Positions 16,816 to 25,000 of a stretch of 64,000 nucleotides of DNA are shown here, piece after piece. A program made the translations under genes and the position numbers. The stretch is from CAYQQQ01 sp964420125 (GTDB lineage: Bacteria; Actinomycetota; Acidimicrobiia; Acidimicrobiales; Microtrichaceae). The stretch covers positions 62,001-126,000 of the forward strand of contig CAYQQQ010000007.1 in NCBI GenBank assembly GCA_964420125.1. The letters run 5' to 3'. The stretch's first letter is position 1, and each line of letters opens with the position of its first letter. The notes under the pieces are model-generated. The model searched no databases, was not told the DNA's origin, and worked only from the letters and a program-made list of their open reading frames with translations.

Positions 16816-17505
16816 ATGGCCACGCGACGACTGACTCGGCAGGAATCCCAGCAGCGGACGCGGGAGCGTCTCGTCGCCGCAGGCGCCGAGGAGTTCGCCC
16901 GCCGCGGCTTCGCCGCCACCTCGATCGAACAGATCGTGGAGCGAGCGGGCTACACGCGCGGTGCGTTCTACTCGAACTTCGCGAACCTCGAAGAGCTCCT
17001 CCTCGCCATCATGGACACCCGGCTGGCCGAGGCCCGCACGGCGTTGGCGGAGACCTTCGCCGGGGCCGGGGACCTCGACACCCTCCTCCGGGAGCTCGAG
17101 CGGCACAACGATGCCAGGCCCACCCACCGCCACGCCGGAGCGTTCCTGCTCACCATCGACTTCTGGCTCTACAGCATGCGCCACAAGCGCGTGCGCCGTC
17201 GGTTGGCGCAGCACTACGCCGAGGTGAGAGCCACCTACGCCGAGGTGATCGCCAAGGTGTGCAGTGCCGCAGGACGTGAACCGCCCCAGGCGATCGGCGA
17301 TCTCTCCGCAGCGCTGCTCGCCCTCGACACGGGCCTGCTCCTGCAGCGCATGGCCGACGACACCGTGCTCCCCGACGACCGCTACCGACAGCTCATGGCT
17401 GAGCTGGGCCGGTGCATCCTCTTCGCCGGCTCCGAGCCGACGGCGCCCGCCGCCGACCTACCACCGCCGGGTCCGGCGACAGGGCCCATCGATCCACAAG
17501 TGTGA
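16816..17505 (+). CDS. TetR-family transcriptional regulator
   Basis: A 229-residue one-component repressor. The N-terminal helix-turn-helix spans residues about 12-60 (RERLVAAGAEEFARRGFAAT, SIEQIVERAGYTRGAFYSNF), a textbook TetR DNA-binding domain. The ligand domain is helical, with no catalytic features. An AGAGGGG ribosome site precedes the ATG. It lies 95 bp after the esterase lipoprotein and 27 bp before the decarboxylase-like gene. I infer that it represses its own operon and the facing lipoprotein gene through the paired 16-bp palindromes; the inducer is likely a substrate or product of the neighbouring enzymes. Confidence 0.93.
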   Translation: MATRRLTRQESQQRTRERLVAAGAEEFARRGFAATSIEQIVERAGYTRGAFYSNFANLEELLLAIMDTRLAEARTALAETFAGAGDLDTLLRELERHNDARPTHRHAGAFLLTIDFWLYSMRHKRVRRRLAQHYAEVRATYAEVIAKVCSAAGREPPQAIGDLSAALLALDTGLLLQRMADDTVLPDDRYRQLMAELGRCILFAGSEPTAPAADLPPPGPATGPIDPQV

Positions 17506-17532
17506 GATCGAGTCGAGAGAAGGGAACCTCAC

Positions 17533-18285
17533 ATGAGCGCAGATGCCCGACCAGCCCAGAGCGCGACCATCCGACCGAGCACGGATGACGAGGACCGCGG
17601 GTACGTCTTCCGGGGTGCGCGGCTGCTGCTGGTGGAGACCGAGGTCGCCGCTGCTGCCGCTCGGCGACTGCTGCCCCCGCAGATCGAGCTGAGCGAACCG
17701 GCCGTCGCCACGTTCTTCTTCGCCGACTATCCCAGCACCGCCTTCGGCTCCGTGTACCAGGAGGCCGGCGTGCTGCTGCACGGTCGGGATCACGAGGGCG
17801 ATCTCCTGCACTGCTGTTGGATCGTCGTGGACGATGCGACCGGTCTCATCCTGGGTCGAGAGCTCTACGGGTTCCCCAAGAAGATGGCCGAGGTGGAGTT
17901 CCGCATCACCGGTGATGCGGCGACGGGAGTGGTGCACCGCCACGGGGCGGAGTTGCTGCGACTCGATGCCGTCCTGGGCGATGTGGACCCCGACCCCGGT
18001 CCTGTGTTCGCCCGGCGGTGCGTCAACGCCATCGGCTCCCCCATCACCGGGATGCGACTGGTCGAGGCCTCCACCGACGAGCGCATCCGCGAGGAGCGTC
18101 GAGCGACCGCCACCGTGGCGACCGGCAGCGGTCCGCGTGACGATCTCGGTGCGCTCGCGCCGGATGGGGTTCGCTCCGCGCGGCTGGTGAGCGTCGACTA
18201 CGGCGCCGGTGACTCGCTGCCCCGGCTCGGCGAGGAGATCGACCCCGCATGGATGATGTCCGGCTACTGGGCTCGGGCCCTCTGA
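17533..18285 (+). CDS. Acetoacetate decarboxylase-family enzyme
   Basis: A 250-residue member of the ADC superfamily. The key motif ILGRELYGFPKKMAEVEF (residues about 110-127) carries the lysines that form the Schiff base in acetoacetate decarboxylase. Flanking segments (FFFADYPSTAFGSVYQEAGV and a late SVDYGAGDSLP) are consistent with the fold. Many actinobacterial relatives are aldolase-dehydratases or hydrolases rather than decarboxylases, so the reaction is open. GAAGGGAA precedes the ATG. It is followed 10 bp later by the alcohol dehydrogenase and so probably works on the same pathway. Confidence 0.85.
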   Translation: MSADARPAQSATIRPSTDDEDRGYVFRGARLLLVETEVAAAAARRLLPPQIELSEPAVATFFFADYPSTAFGSVYQEAGVLLHGRDHEGDLLHCCWIVVDDATGLILGRELYGFPKKMAEVEFRITGDAATGVVHRHGAELLRLDAVLGDVDPDPGPVFARRCVNAIGSPITGMRLVEASTDERIREERRATATVATGSGPRDDLGALAPDGVRSARLVSVDYGAGDSLPRLGEEIDPAWMMSGYWARAL

Positions 18286-18295
18286 GGAGGTGGCC

Positions 18296-19285
18296 ATGCG
18301 TGCAGCCCGGCTGGACGACGACGGCGAGTTCAGGGTCGCTGACGTCCCCGCTCCGAGCCTCGATGCCGATCAGGTCCTGATCGACGTCGCTGCCTGCGGC
18401 ATCTGCGGCACGGACATCCACCTCCGCCGGGCCGGTCTCGTCGGCCACGGTGCCGTCATGGGCCACGAGTGCGCCGGTACCGTCGCCGCCCTGGGCGAGG
18501 AGGTCACGGGGTGGCAGGAGGGTGACCGCGTGGCGGTCATGCCGTACCAGCCCTGCGGCACCTGTGCCCACTGCCTCCGTGGGCGGCCGCAGCTCTGCGC
18601 CGAGCAGTTCCGGACCGGGCTCGGCCTCGGTCCTCGACCGGGGGCGCTCGCTGAGCAGGTGGCGGTGTGGGCGGGTCAGCTGCACGCCCTCCCCCACAAC
18701 GTGCCCACGCTCTCCGGGGCGCTGGCGGAACCCCTGGCGGTGGGCATGCACGGGGTCGACCGTTCCGGCATCGCGCCGGGGGGGCACGCCGTGGTGATGG
18801 GCGGCGGCTCCATCGGTGTGATGACGGCCTACGCGTTGCGTGCGCGAGGCATCGACGACGTGGTGGTGAGCGAGCCGTCCTCCCAGCGCCGCTCGATGCT
18901 GGGCGAGCTGGGCTTCACGGCGGTCGCTCCCAAGGAGGTCGGCCGCCACGCCGATGACCCGGAGGTGGTGTTCGACACCACGGGAGTGGGAGCGGCGCTG
19001 GCGGACGCCACCTGGTTGGTGCGCCCCGGTGGCACGGTCCTCCTGTTGGGTGTGGTGGAGCAGCCGACGGAGCTCGTGCCTGCGCACTGGCTGCTGCGGG
19101 AGATCGAGATCCGCACCGCGCTCGCCTACGGCGACAGCTTCCCCGATGCGGTGAGCGCGTTGGGCGAGGGGTGCATCGACCTCGAGGCCCTGTCGGCGTC
19201 GACCATGGCGCTGGAGGACACCGAGGAGGCGTTCCGCCTCCTGGCCTCCACAGAGGCTCCTCCGAAGATCCTCATCGTCCCCTGA
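18296..19285 (+). CDS. Zinc-dependent medium-chain alcohol dehydrogenase
   Basis: A 329-residue MDR enzyme. Catalytic zinc ligands are Cys in CGICGTDIHL (residues about 36-45) and His/Glu in GHECAG. The structural zinc site is PCGTCAHCLRGRPQLC, complete with four Cys. The NAD(P) Rossmann motif is VVMGGGSIGVMTA. I use the ATG after GAGGAGG rather than the GTG two codons earlier. As last gene of the lipoprotein-TetR-decarboxylase operon, it ends before a strong hairpin. It probably oxidises an alcohol released by the esterase, which is inference. Confidence 0.9.
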   Translation: MRAARLDDDGEFRVADVPAPSLDADQVLIDVAACGICGTDIHLRRAGLVGHGAVMGHECAGTVAALGEEVTGWQEGDRVAVMPYQPCGTCAHCLRGRPQLCAEQFRTGLGLGPRPGALAEQVAVWAGQLHALPHNVPTLSGALAEPLAVGMHGVDRSGIAPGGHAVVMGGGSIGVMTAYALRARGIDDVVVSEPSSQRRSMLGELGFTAVAPKEVGRHADDPEVVFDTTGVGAALADATWLVRPGGTVLLLGVVEQPTELVPAHWLLREIEIRTALAYGDSFPDAVSALGEGCIDLEALSASTMALEDTEEAFRLLASTEAPPKILIVP

Positions 19286-19382
19286 GCTCGGCAGACGAGC
19301 CTGATGCCGTGTCGGTGATCGACCGGGCAGGTCGTGCGGCCGAACAAGGAGATCTCCTCCGGCGACCGAAGGTGCAGGCGCG

Positions 19383-19420
19383 CACCGACCCCGCCGGAGT
19401 CACCTCCGACGGGGTCGGTG
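19383..19420. terminator. 17-bp hairpin between convergent halves of the TetR module
   Basis: CACCGACCCCGCCGGAG pairs with CTCCGACGGGGTCGGTG with one mismatch around the loop TCAC. It lies between the dehydrogenase stop and the facing lipoprotein stop. A strong candidate bidirectional terminator. Confidence 0.7.
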
Positions 19421-19427
19421 GGGGAGA

Positions 19428-20651
19428 TCAGCTCGGGGGAAGGCAGGCGTCGGCGCCGCCCGCCTCGAACACCTCGACGGGGCACATCCCCCCGATGGGG
19501 TAGTACTCCCCCATCACCGCCTGCTCCGTGCCGGGCTCCACGATGCTCTGGACGGCGTGCCCGAAGTCTTCGTCCGGCAGCAGGTTGCGCAGCGTGAGGG
19601 CCACGTTCACCATCGGCTCCCCCCAGGGAAGCCAGGTGATCCCGTGCGCCTCGTCGGCCCCCATCGGTCGGTCGCCGGGCATGGACACCACGTAGGTGTA
19701 GTAGCCGTCCGCGTCGACGGTCGTCTCGAAGTCACCGGCGCAGTCCGCGGTCGGCAGCGGCGGGCGCAGCATGTGCACGCACATCGACCAGTACCGCACC
19801 TCCTGGGGGTCGGTCACGTGCGCACCGTTGCGGGTGTCCGGGAAGGCCGGTGCCTTCGCCCTGACCACAGCCACCTGTCCGGGCTCCGCATGGGCGACAC
19901 CCACCAGGTAGGCGTCGTCGGGGTTGGGGAAGAGGTGCGTGGCTTCGTTGCGAGCGAAGGTGATCGGGGTCACCGAGCTCTCTGCCGCGGCCGGAGCAGG
20001 AGCATCGAGCCCTGCGGTGGGGGGGTTCGGCTCCTCGGAGGGCGCCTGGTGCTGCGCTGCCTGGGGGCACTGCGGGAGTCGACGCTCGATGCGCCCGCCG
20101 AACATGGTGATCCACACCTCGGGCAGCGGTCCGCCGGCCATGTCAGAGGGGTCGTCGGCGACGTAGACGCGGTAGTTGAGGAAGGTCAGCCCGCTGGTGG
20201 CTCCTCCGGAGAGGCCCGCCAGCACGTTGTCGCCGGCCTCGACGGGGACCCCGGAGCGGACGCTCACCGTGTAGCGGCGCTGTTCGGGGTCCTCCGGGGC
20301 CTCGGGGTCGACGAAGGGGTTGGTGCTCCCCTCGTCGGGGGCGATCTGCTGGTCGTTGAGGGAGTCGACGATCTGGCTCCCCTGGTAGGTCTTGACCGAC
20401 GTGTAGCGCCCCTCCGGGTACGTGCCTCTGACCTCGACCTCCATGCCGGGCACGAGCACGATCGGCGTGGTCCAGAAGATGGCGTTGGTCTCCGGCCAGA
20501 TCACGTTGTTGTCGGGGTCCATGACGAACCCCCAGGCGCACTGCGCTCCCCCGGTCGCCCCCGAGGACCCCGACGCGGTGCACCCCGCCGGGACCAGGCC
20601 GATCAACACCGTCAGCACACTGCTGAGCACTCGGACGTGCCAGGTTCTCAT
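19428..20651 (-). CDS. Secreted lipoprotein of unknown function
   Basis: A 407-residue exported lipoprotein. The signal sequence has RTWHVRVLSSVLTVLIGLV followed by the lipobox PAGC at residues about 20-24. The mature protein has a beta-rich look, with repeated segments such as VEVRGTYPEGRYTSVKTYQG, LNYRVYVADDPSD and GYYTYVVSMPGDRP, six or so Cys in the mature part, and a proline/glutamate linker near residue 190. I do not recognise the family. The operator before it matches the one before the esterase lipoprotein, so the two are probably co-regulated. Confidence 0.75.
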   Translation of the reverse strand: MRTWHVRVLSSVLTVLIGLVPAGCTASGSSGATGGAQCAWGFVMDPDNNVIWPETNAIFWTTPIVLVPGMEVEVRGTYPEGRYTSVKTYQGSQIVDSLNDQQIAPDEGSTNPFVDPEAPEDPEQRRYTVSVRSGVPVEAGDNVLAGLSGGATSGLTFLNYRVYVADDPSDMAGGPLPEVWITMFGGRIERRLPQCPQAAQHQAPSEEPNPPTAGLDAPAPAAAESSVTPITFARNEATHLFPNPDDAYLVGVAHAEPGQVAVVRAKAPAFPDTRNGAHVTDPQEVRYWSMCVHMLRPPLPTADCAGDFETTVDADGYYTYVVSMPGDRPMGADEAHGITWLPWGEPMVNVALTLRNLLPDEDFGHAVQSIVEPGTEQAVMGEYYPIGGMCPVEVFEAGGADACLPPS

Positions 20652-20705
20652 GTTCCGTTCCCTTCGCCGTGGCGGCGACGTGCTCCCGCCAACTGCCATC
20701 TAGCT

Positions 20706-20721
20706 CCGTATCCAGATACGG
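20706..20721. promoter_or_regulatory. 16-bp palindrome, probable TetR operator (right site)
   Basis: CCGTATCCAGATACGG has 7-bp arms around CA. It is 54 bp upstream of the leftward lipoprotein start and differs from the left site at only one base per arm. It lies beyond the end of the acyl-CoA dehydrogenase gene, so it belongs to the lipoprotein promoter. Confidence 0.7.
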
Positions 20722-20853
20722 TGCTGGATCGGAAGATGGATGTCAAGCGAGACGGGTGGAACGAGGCGCGCGCGGTTCGGAGCGCGCAGATGGTGCTGGC
20801 GAACCGCCAGAGGCGACGCTCGTGGAGCAGCTCAGGGGAGGACGCTTCGGGGG

Positions 20854-21960
20854 TCAGGCCGGCTGCGCCGCCAGGCGGCGGCCGAGCTGCACCAGGTGCC
20901 GCGATGCCCCTCCGAGCTGCAGCTCGAGCTCCTTGGCGAGCAGGAAGCAGCGGTGCAGGGGATAGTCCCGATCCACTCCCATGCCGCCGTGGAGGTGCTG
21001 GGCGGCGTGCACCACCCGTTGGCCTCCCCAGGCGGCCCAGTACTTCGCGGTGTCGACCTCGTTGCCGGCATCCATGTCGTGGTCGAGCCGCCAGAGGGCC
21101 TGCAACGCGGTGAGCCGGATCGCCTCGGTGTCGATGTACGCGTCAGCGGCGCGATGCGACACCGCCTGGAACGACGCCAGGGGCACATCGAACTGCTTGC
21201 GCTCCTTGGTGTATGCGGCGGTGAGCTGCACCGCCGTCGCACACGCGCCGGCGGTCAGCGCGCACTGGGTGGCGAGCGCCCGCTGCAGCGCCCACTCCAG
21301 GCTGGCATGACCTTCGGCGACGATCTCGGCGGGCGCCTCGGCCAGCGCCAGGGCAGCCTGGGGATCGCCGAGCGTGGTCCGCAGGGGCTCGACCGCCACT
21401 CCCTCTCCCGCGCAGGGCACGAGGAACAGCCCCACCGAGCCGCCCTCGATGGCGGCGGGCACGATCACGGCGTCGGCGACGCTGCCGGCGGGCACGCAGA
21501 CCCGAGTCCCGGTGAGCGTCCAGCCGTCACCCGAGCGCGCAGCGAGGGTGGTTGGCACGAGCGGTTCGCCGCCGATCTCGTGCCACGCAGCGCTCAGGAT
21601 GCACTCTCCGGCGGCCACCTCGGGCAGCCACCGGTTGGCCAGCTCAGCGGACGCGAAATGGGCGAGGGGCAGCGCCCCGAGCGCGAGGGTCTCCCACAAC
21701 GGCACCGCTGCGGTGTGGCGGCCGGCGACCTCCAGCACGGCGCCGAGCGCCACGAGCCCGAGCCCGGCTCCCCCATGGGCCTGCGGGAGGAAGGCGCTCA
21801 GCACCCCTGTCTCGGCCAACGTCGACCACAGGTCCCGGTCGACGCGCGGCCCGCCACCGCGCTCGAGCTCCCGGAGCCGCTCGTGTCCGGATGCATCCCC
21901 GATCACCGTGTCGGCGAGGCCGGCGATGGCCTGGGCGTCGTCATCGAGGGTGAAGTCCAT
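20854..21960 (-). CDS. Acyl-CoA dehydrogenase, partner subunit (FadE28-like)
   Basis: A 368-residue member of the acyl-CoA dehydrogenase family (MDFTLDDDAQAIAGLADTVI start; C-terminal AYTKERKQFDVPLASFQAVS, then MGVDRDYPLHR). The middle is short and the FAD/substrate loops are less conserved than in its upstream neighbour. This fits the pattern of actinobacterial heterotetrameric ACADs (FadE26/27, FadE28/29), where two adjacent unequal genes make one enzyme for sterol side-chain or unusual acyl-CoAs. The start lies 42 bp after the partner's stop. Assignment as a heteromer is inference from the pairing. Confidence 0.85.
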   Translation of the reverse strand: MDFTLDDDAQAIAGLADTVIGDASGHERLRELERGGGPRVDRDLWSTLAETGVLSAFLPQAHGGAGLGLVALGAVLEVAGRHTAAVPLWETLALGALPLAHFASAELANRWLPEVAAGECILSAAWHEIGGEPLVPTTLAARSGDGWTLTGTRVCVPAGSVADAVIVPAAIEGGSVGLFLVPCAGEGVAVEPLRTTLGDPQAALALAEAPAEIVAEGHASLEWALQRALATQCALTAGACATAVQLTAAYTKERKQFDVPLASFQAVSHRAADAYIDTEAIRLTALQALWRLDHDMDAGNEVDTAKYWAAWGGQRVVHAAQHLHGGMGVDRDYPLHRCFLLAKELELQLGGASRHLVQLGRRLAAQPA

Positions 21961-22002
21961 GGGTGTCTCCTTGGCAGCGTGGTGGCGGTCGGTCTGACCG
22001 GC

Positions 22003-23172
22003 TCAGTGGCGAAGGGCTCGTGGGAGGCCGAGCCCGAACATGGCGATCAGGTCGCGCTGGATCTCGTTGGTGCCCCCACCGAAGGTGAGGATCAGCAGCG
22101 ATCGGAAGTTCAGCTCCAGCCGGCCCCTCAGCACCGATGCGACCGACTCCCGCTCGAGGTAGGACTGCGGGCCGATGACCTCCATGAGCAGCCGGAACGC
22201 CTCGAGGTAGAACTCGGTGCCGAAGGCCTTCGTCGTGCTGGCGTCCGCCACGTCGAGCTCGGCAGCGGAGGCCATCTTCCAGTTGATGAGCCGCAGGAAC
22301 TCCAGCCCCGCGTGGACCTTCGCCAGGTTCAGCTGGACCCACTCCTGGTCGATCACCCGACGACCGTCGAGGAGGCGGGTGGATCGGGTCCACTCCAGCA
22401 CCTCGCTGTAGGTCTGGTCGAGCAGCCCCGGCGAGCAGAGGGTCACCCGCTCGTGGTTGAGCTGGTTGACGATGAGCTGCCAGCCCTGGCCCTCTCCGGC
22501 CACGAGGTTGCGGGCCGGCACCCGCACGTCGCTCCACAGGGTCTCGTTGATGTCGTGGCTGGAGAGCAGGTGCAAGGGGTTGACCTCGATGCCGGGGGTG
22601 CGCATGTCGACGATGAAGATCGAGATCCCCTTGTGCTTGGCCACCTCCGGGTCCGTGCGTGCCGCCAACCAGCAGTAGTCGGCGTCGGACGCGAGCGATG
22701 TCCACATCTTGCGGCCGTTGATCACGTACTCGTCGCCGTCTCGCACGGCTCGGGTTCGCAACGACGCCAGGTCCGTGCCGGCGTCGGCTTCGCTGTAGCC
22801 GATGCAGAAGCTGATCTCGCCCGCCAGGATGCGCGGGAGGAACTCGGCCTTCTGCTCGTCGGTGCCGAACTTCATGATCGTCGGACCGACGGTGTTGATC
22901 GTGAGCATCGGCACCGGTGCCCCGCAGCGCATCGACTCGTCGAAGAAGATGAACTGCTCGAACTGGGGACGTCCCCGACCGCCGTACTCCTGCGGCCACC
23001 CGATCCCCAACCAGCCGTCCACCGCCATCTGCTTGACCATGGCCCGAGTGGTGGGTCCGCAGCCCATCTCACGGTGCAGCTCCTCGCGGATCTCATCGGT
23101 CAGGAGCCCGTCGTAGTACTGGCGAAGCTCGTCGCGCAGGGCGACCTGCTCCTCGGTGTAGGCGATGCGCAT
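22003..23172 (-). CDS. Acyl-CoA dehydrogenase, principal subunit (FadE29-like)
   Basis: A 389-residue acyl-CoA dehydrogenase, full length. MRIAYTEEQVALRDELRQYY opens the N-terminal helical domain. FCIGYSEADAGTDLASLRTR and INGRKMWTSLA form the FAD/substrate-binding centre, and TFGGGTNEIQRDLIA closes the C-terminal domain. It oxidises an acyl-CoA thioester to the enoyl-CoA, passing electrons to ETF. The resemblance is to the full-length partners of the sterol-catabolic pairs. A KstR-like palindrome stands 46-64 bp before the start, supporting sterol or related lipid regulation. Confidence 0.9.
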   Translation of the reverse strand: MRIAYTEEQVALRDELRQYYDGLLTDEIREELHREMGCGPTTRAMVKQMAVDGWLGIGWPQEYGGRGRPQFEQFIFFDESMRCGAPVPMLTINTVGPTIMKFGTDEQKAEFLPRILAGEISFCIGYSEADAGTDLASLRTRAVRDGDEYVINGRKMWTSLASDADYCWLAARTDPEVAKHKGISIFIVDMRTPGIEVNPLHLLSSHDINETLWSDVRVPARNLVAGEGQGWQLIVNQLNHERVTLCSPGLLDQTYSEVLEWTRSTRLLDGRRVIDQEWVQLNLAKVHAGLEFLRLINWKMASAAELDVADASTTKAFGTEFYLEAFRLLMEVIGPQSYLERESVASVLRGRLELNFRSLLILTFGGGTNEIQRDLIAMFGLGLPRALRH

Positions 23173-23217
23173 CTCGACCCCTCGATGTCGCGGCCCGCCC
23201 GGGCCGTCGTCGTCCCG

Positions 23218-23236
23218 GGAACTGTAACCAGTTCCA
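23218..23236. promoter_or_regulatory. KstR-like TetR operator before the acyl-CoA dehydrogenase pair
   Basis: GGAACTG-TAAC-CAGTTCC is a perfect inverted repeat. Within it, bases 23223-23236 (TGTAACCAGTTCCA) match the published mycobacterial KstR pattern TnnAACnnGTTnnA exactly. No kstR gene is visible in the window, so the binding protein is unknown. Confidence 0.6.
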
Positions 23237-23323
23237 CCCACTCGGAGCGGGCGCGGTCGGGCGGTCGAATGCCCCTGTTCGGTTTCGGGCCATCACCGCC
23301 TGCCGGATAGCGTGGGTGCTCCT

Positions 23324-24991
23324 ATGGCGAGTCGCATCGAGATCGAGCTGACCAGCGAACGCCCCGATGGCACGTGGACCTGGCGCGCCGCCGGAGCGAA
23401 GCAGCCCAAGGGCGATCTCGATGGCAACCTGCTGCCGCCCGGGGCCGCCGTCGGGTCGGTCTACCGAGCCGAAGCCGAGTTCCTCGTCGACGGCATCGAG
23501 ATCGTGGGAGTCCAGGCGCCGAAGGCCAAACGCCAGGAGGCGAACAGGATCGAGGTGATCGGTTCGCGCCGGAACGAACCGTTGGTGACCACCCAGCTCG
23601 CCCCGAAGGGACGCGGTCGCGGCGGGCGTCGCCGCGATGGCGAGGAGGGCCGCGACGGGCCGCGGGAGCGCCGCCGCAGCGAGCCTCGGCCGGAACCTGT
23701 GCCGGAGCGACCTGCGCCCAAGCGTCTCCGACCCGGACGGGCACACCGCAACGCCGTGCTGGACGAGGTGCCCCAGGAGCAGCGCCCGATCGCGGAGCAG
23801 GTGCTGCAAGGGGGAGTTCCTGCGGTGCGGGACCAGGCTCGCCTGCAGAACGAGCAGGCCCGCAAGGAGAACCGACCCGAGATCCCGGTCGACCAGGTCG
23901 TGGCCATGGCCGAGCAGCTGGTGCCTCGTCTGCGCGCCGCGGAGTGGCGCGATCGGGCCGAAGCCGCCCTGAGGGACCTCGAGGAGCTCGACCTCCGGGA
24001 CCTCCGATCGGTCGTGGTCGCCGCCGACGGGGCCGCCAGGGACGAGGAGGCACGCGCGCTGCGAGATCAGCTCTCGGCGGGCTTGACACGCAGGGTGGAC
24101 CAGGAGCAGCAGCTGTGGGTCGCGGACATGGCGGCCAACCTCGACGCCGGTCGCTTCGTGCGCGCTCTGCGGATCTCCTCACGACCCCCGAAGGCGGGGG
24201 CTCCAGTGCCGACCGAGCTCAACGCCAGGCTGGTGGCGGCCGTCTCCGAGGGACTCAACGAGCGGACCCGCCAGGAGCTGTACGCCGCGGCGCTCGATGC
24301 CCTCGCGTTCGCCCCGATGCGTTCGCAGGTCACGCCGGCAGGTCGTCCGACGGAGCCCAGCGAAGACCTGTTGGAGGCCGTGCGCCGGGTGGCGGACAAG
24401 CTGCCCGAGATCGCGGCCGGCTTCGGCATCGACCCGAAGGAGGCAGCCGCAGCACGTCGGCGGAGGCGGAACAACAGGAGCGAGGGTGCCGGAAAGGGCG
24501 AGCGCGGGCCCAAGGCCGAGCGCGGGCCCAAGGCCGAGCGCGGGCCCAAGGCCGAGCCCGGGCCGAAGCCCGGGTCCGACGTCGTGAGCGACGACGCGGC
24601 GGCGAAGCCGGGGAACCGGGAGGGCGACGCTGTTCGGACGACCGATGCCGAGGAGCGCGATCGTCAACCGTCGCCCTCCACGGAGGCCTCGCCGACTGCA
24701 TCGGAACCCAGCCAGGTACAGGTCGTCACCAGCGCCGAGGCCGAGGTCGCCGGGCGTGATCCGGAGTCCGTCGAGGCGCCCGTCGAGGGTGTCGGCGAGA
24801 CCTTCTCGCAGGACGTGGAGATGCCGGCCGGGGAGCAGGCCCCCGAGGAGCTGCCCGCAGACGTCGTCGACGTCGCCGGGACGGGACCCGTCGACGCCGG
24901 CACGGAGCCGAGCGGAGGCGGGTCGGACAGCATCAGCGACTCCTCTGGCGGCCCTGACGGCCAAGGTGCCGGAGGTGGCGGGGACGCCTGA
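23324..24991 (+). CDS. Large charged protein with Arg/Glu-rich linkers, unknown function
   Basis: A 555-residue protein in four parts. Part one is a folded beta-rich N-terminus (about 1-85; RIEIELTSERPDGTWTWRAA). Part two is a basic low-complexity linker (85-145). Part three is a helical domain with many Arg, Glu and Ala (about 145-395; LDEVPQEQRPIAEQVLQGGV, NARLVAAVSEGLNERTRQEL). Part four is a disordered tail with three RGPKAE repeats and an acidic Gly/Ser/Pro end. The N-terminal OB-like strand and basic linker suggest nucleic-acid binding, and the helical domain resembles DUF349-type repeats loosely. I do not recognise it with confidence. Confidence 0.75.
   Translation: MASRIEIELTSERPDGTWTWRAAGAKQPKGDLDGNLLPPGAAVGSVYRAEAEFLVDGIEIVGVQAPKAKRQEANRIEVIGSRRNEPLVTTQLAPKGRGRGGRRRDGEEGRDGPRERRRSEPRPEPVPERPAPKRLRPGRAHRNAVLDEVPQEQRPIAEQVLQGGVPAVRDQARLQNEQARKENRPEIPVDQVVAMAEQLVPRLRAAEWRDRAEAALRDLEELDLRDLRSVVVAADGAARDEEARALRDQLSAGLTRRVDQEQQLWVADMAANLDAGRFVRALRISSRPPKAGAPVPTELNARLVAAVSEGLNERTRQELYAAALDALAFAPMRSQVTPAGRPTEPSEDLLEAVRRVADKLPEIAAGFGIDPKEAAAARRRRRNNRSEGAGKGERGPKAERGPKAERGPKAEPGPKPGSDVVSDDAAAKPGNREGDAVRTTDAEERDRQPSPSTEASPTASEPSQVQVVTSAEAEVAGRDPESVEAPVEGVGETFSQDVEMPAGEQAPEELPADVVDVAGTGPVDAGTEPSGGGSDSISDSSGGPDGQGAGGGGDA
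24500..24553 (+). repeat. Three exact 18-bp tandem repeats inside the charged protein gene
   Basis: Unit GAGCGCGGGCCCAAGGCC, repeated three times, with a fourth degenerate copy to 24570. It encodes ERGPKA repeats and stays in frame, so copy number can vary without breaking the gene. Confidence 0.9.
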
Positions 24992-25000
24992 GCAGCGCGC

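Noticed and set aside
24500..24570. CRISPR-like repeat array
   Set aside because: The repeats are contiguous 18-bp units with no spacers and lie in frame inside a gene.
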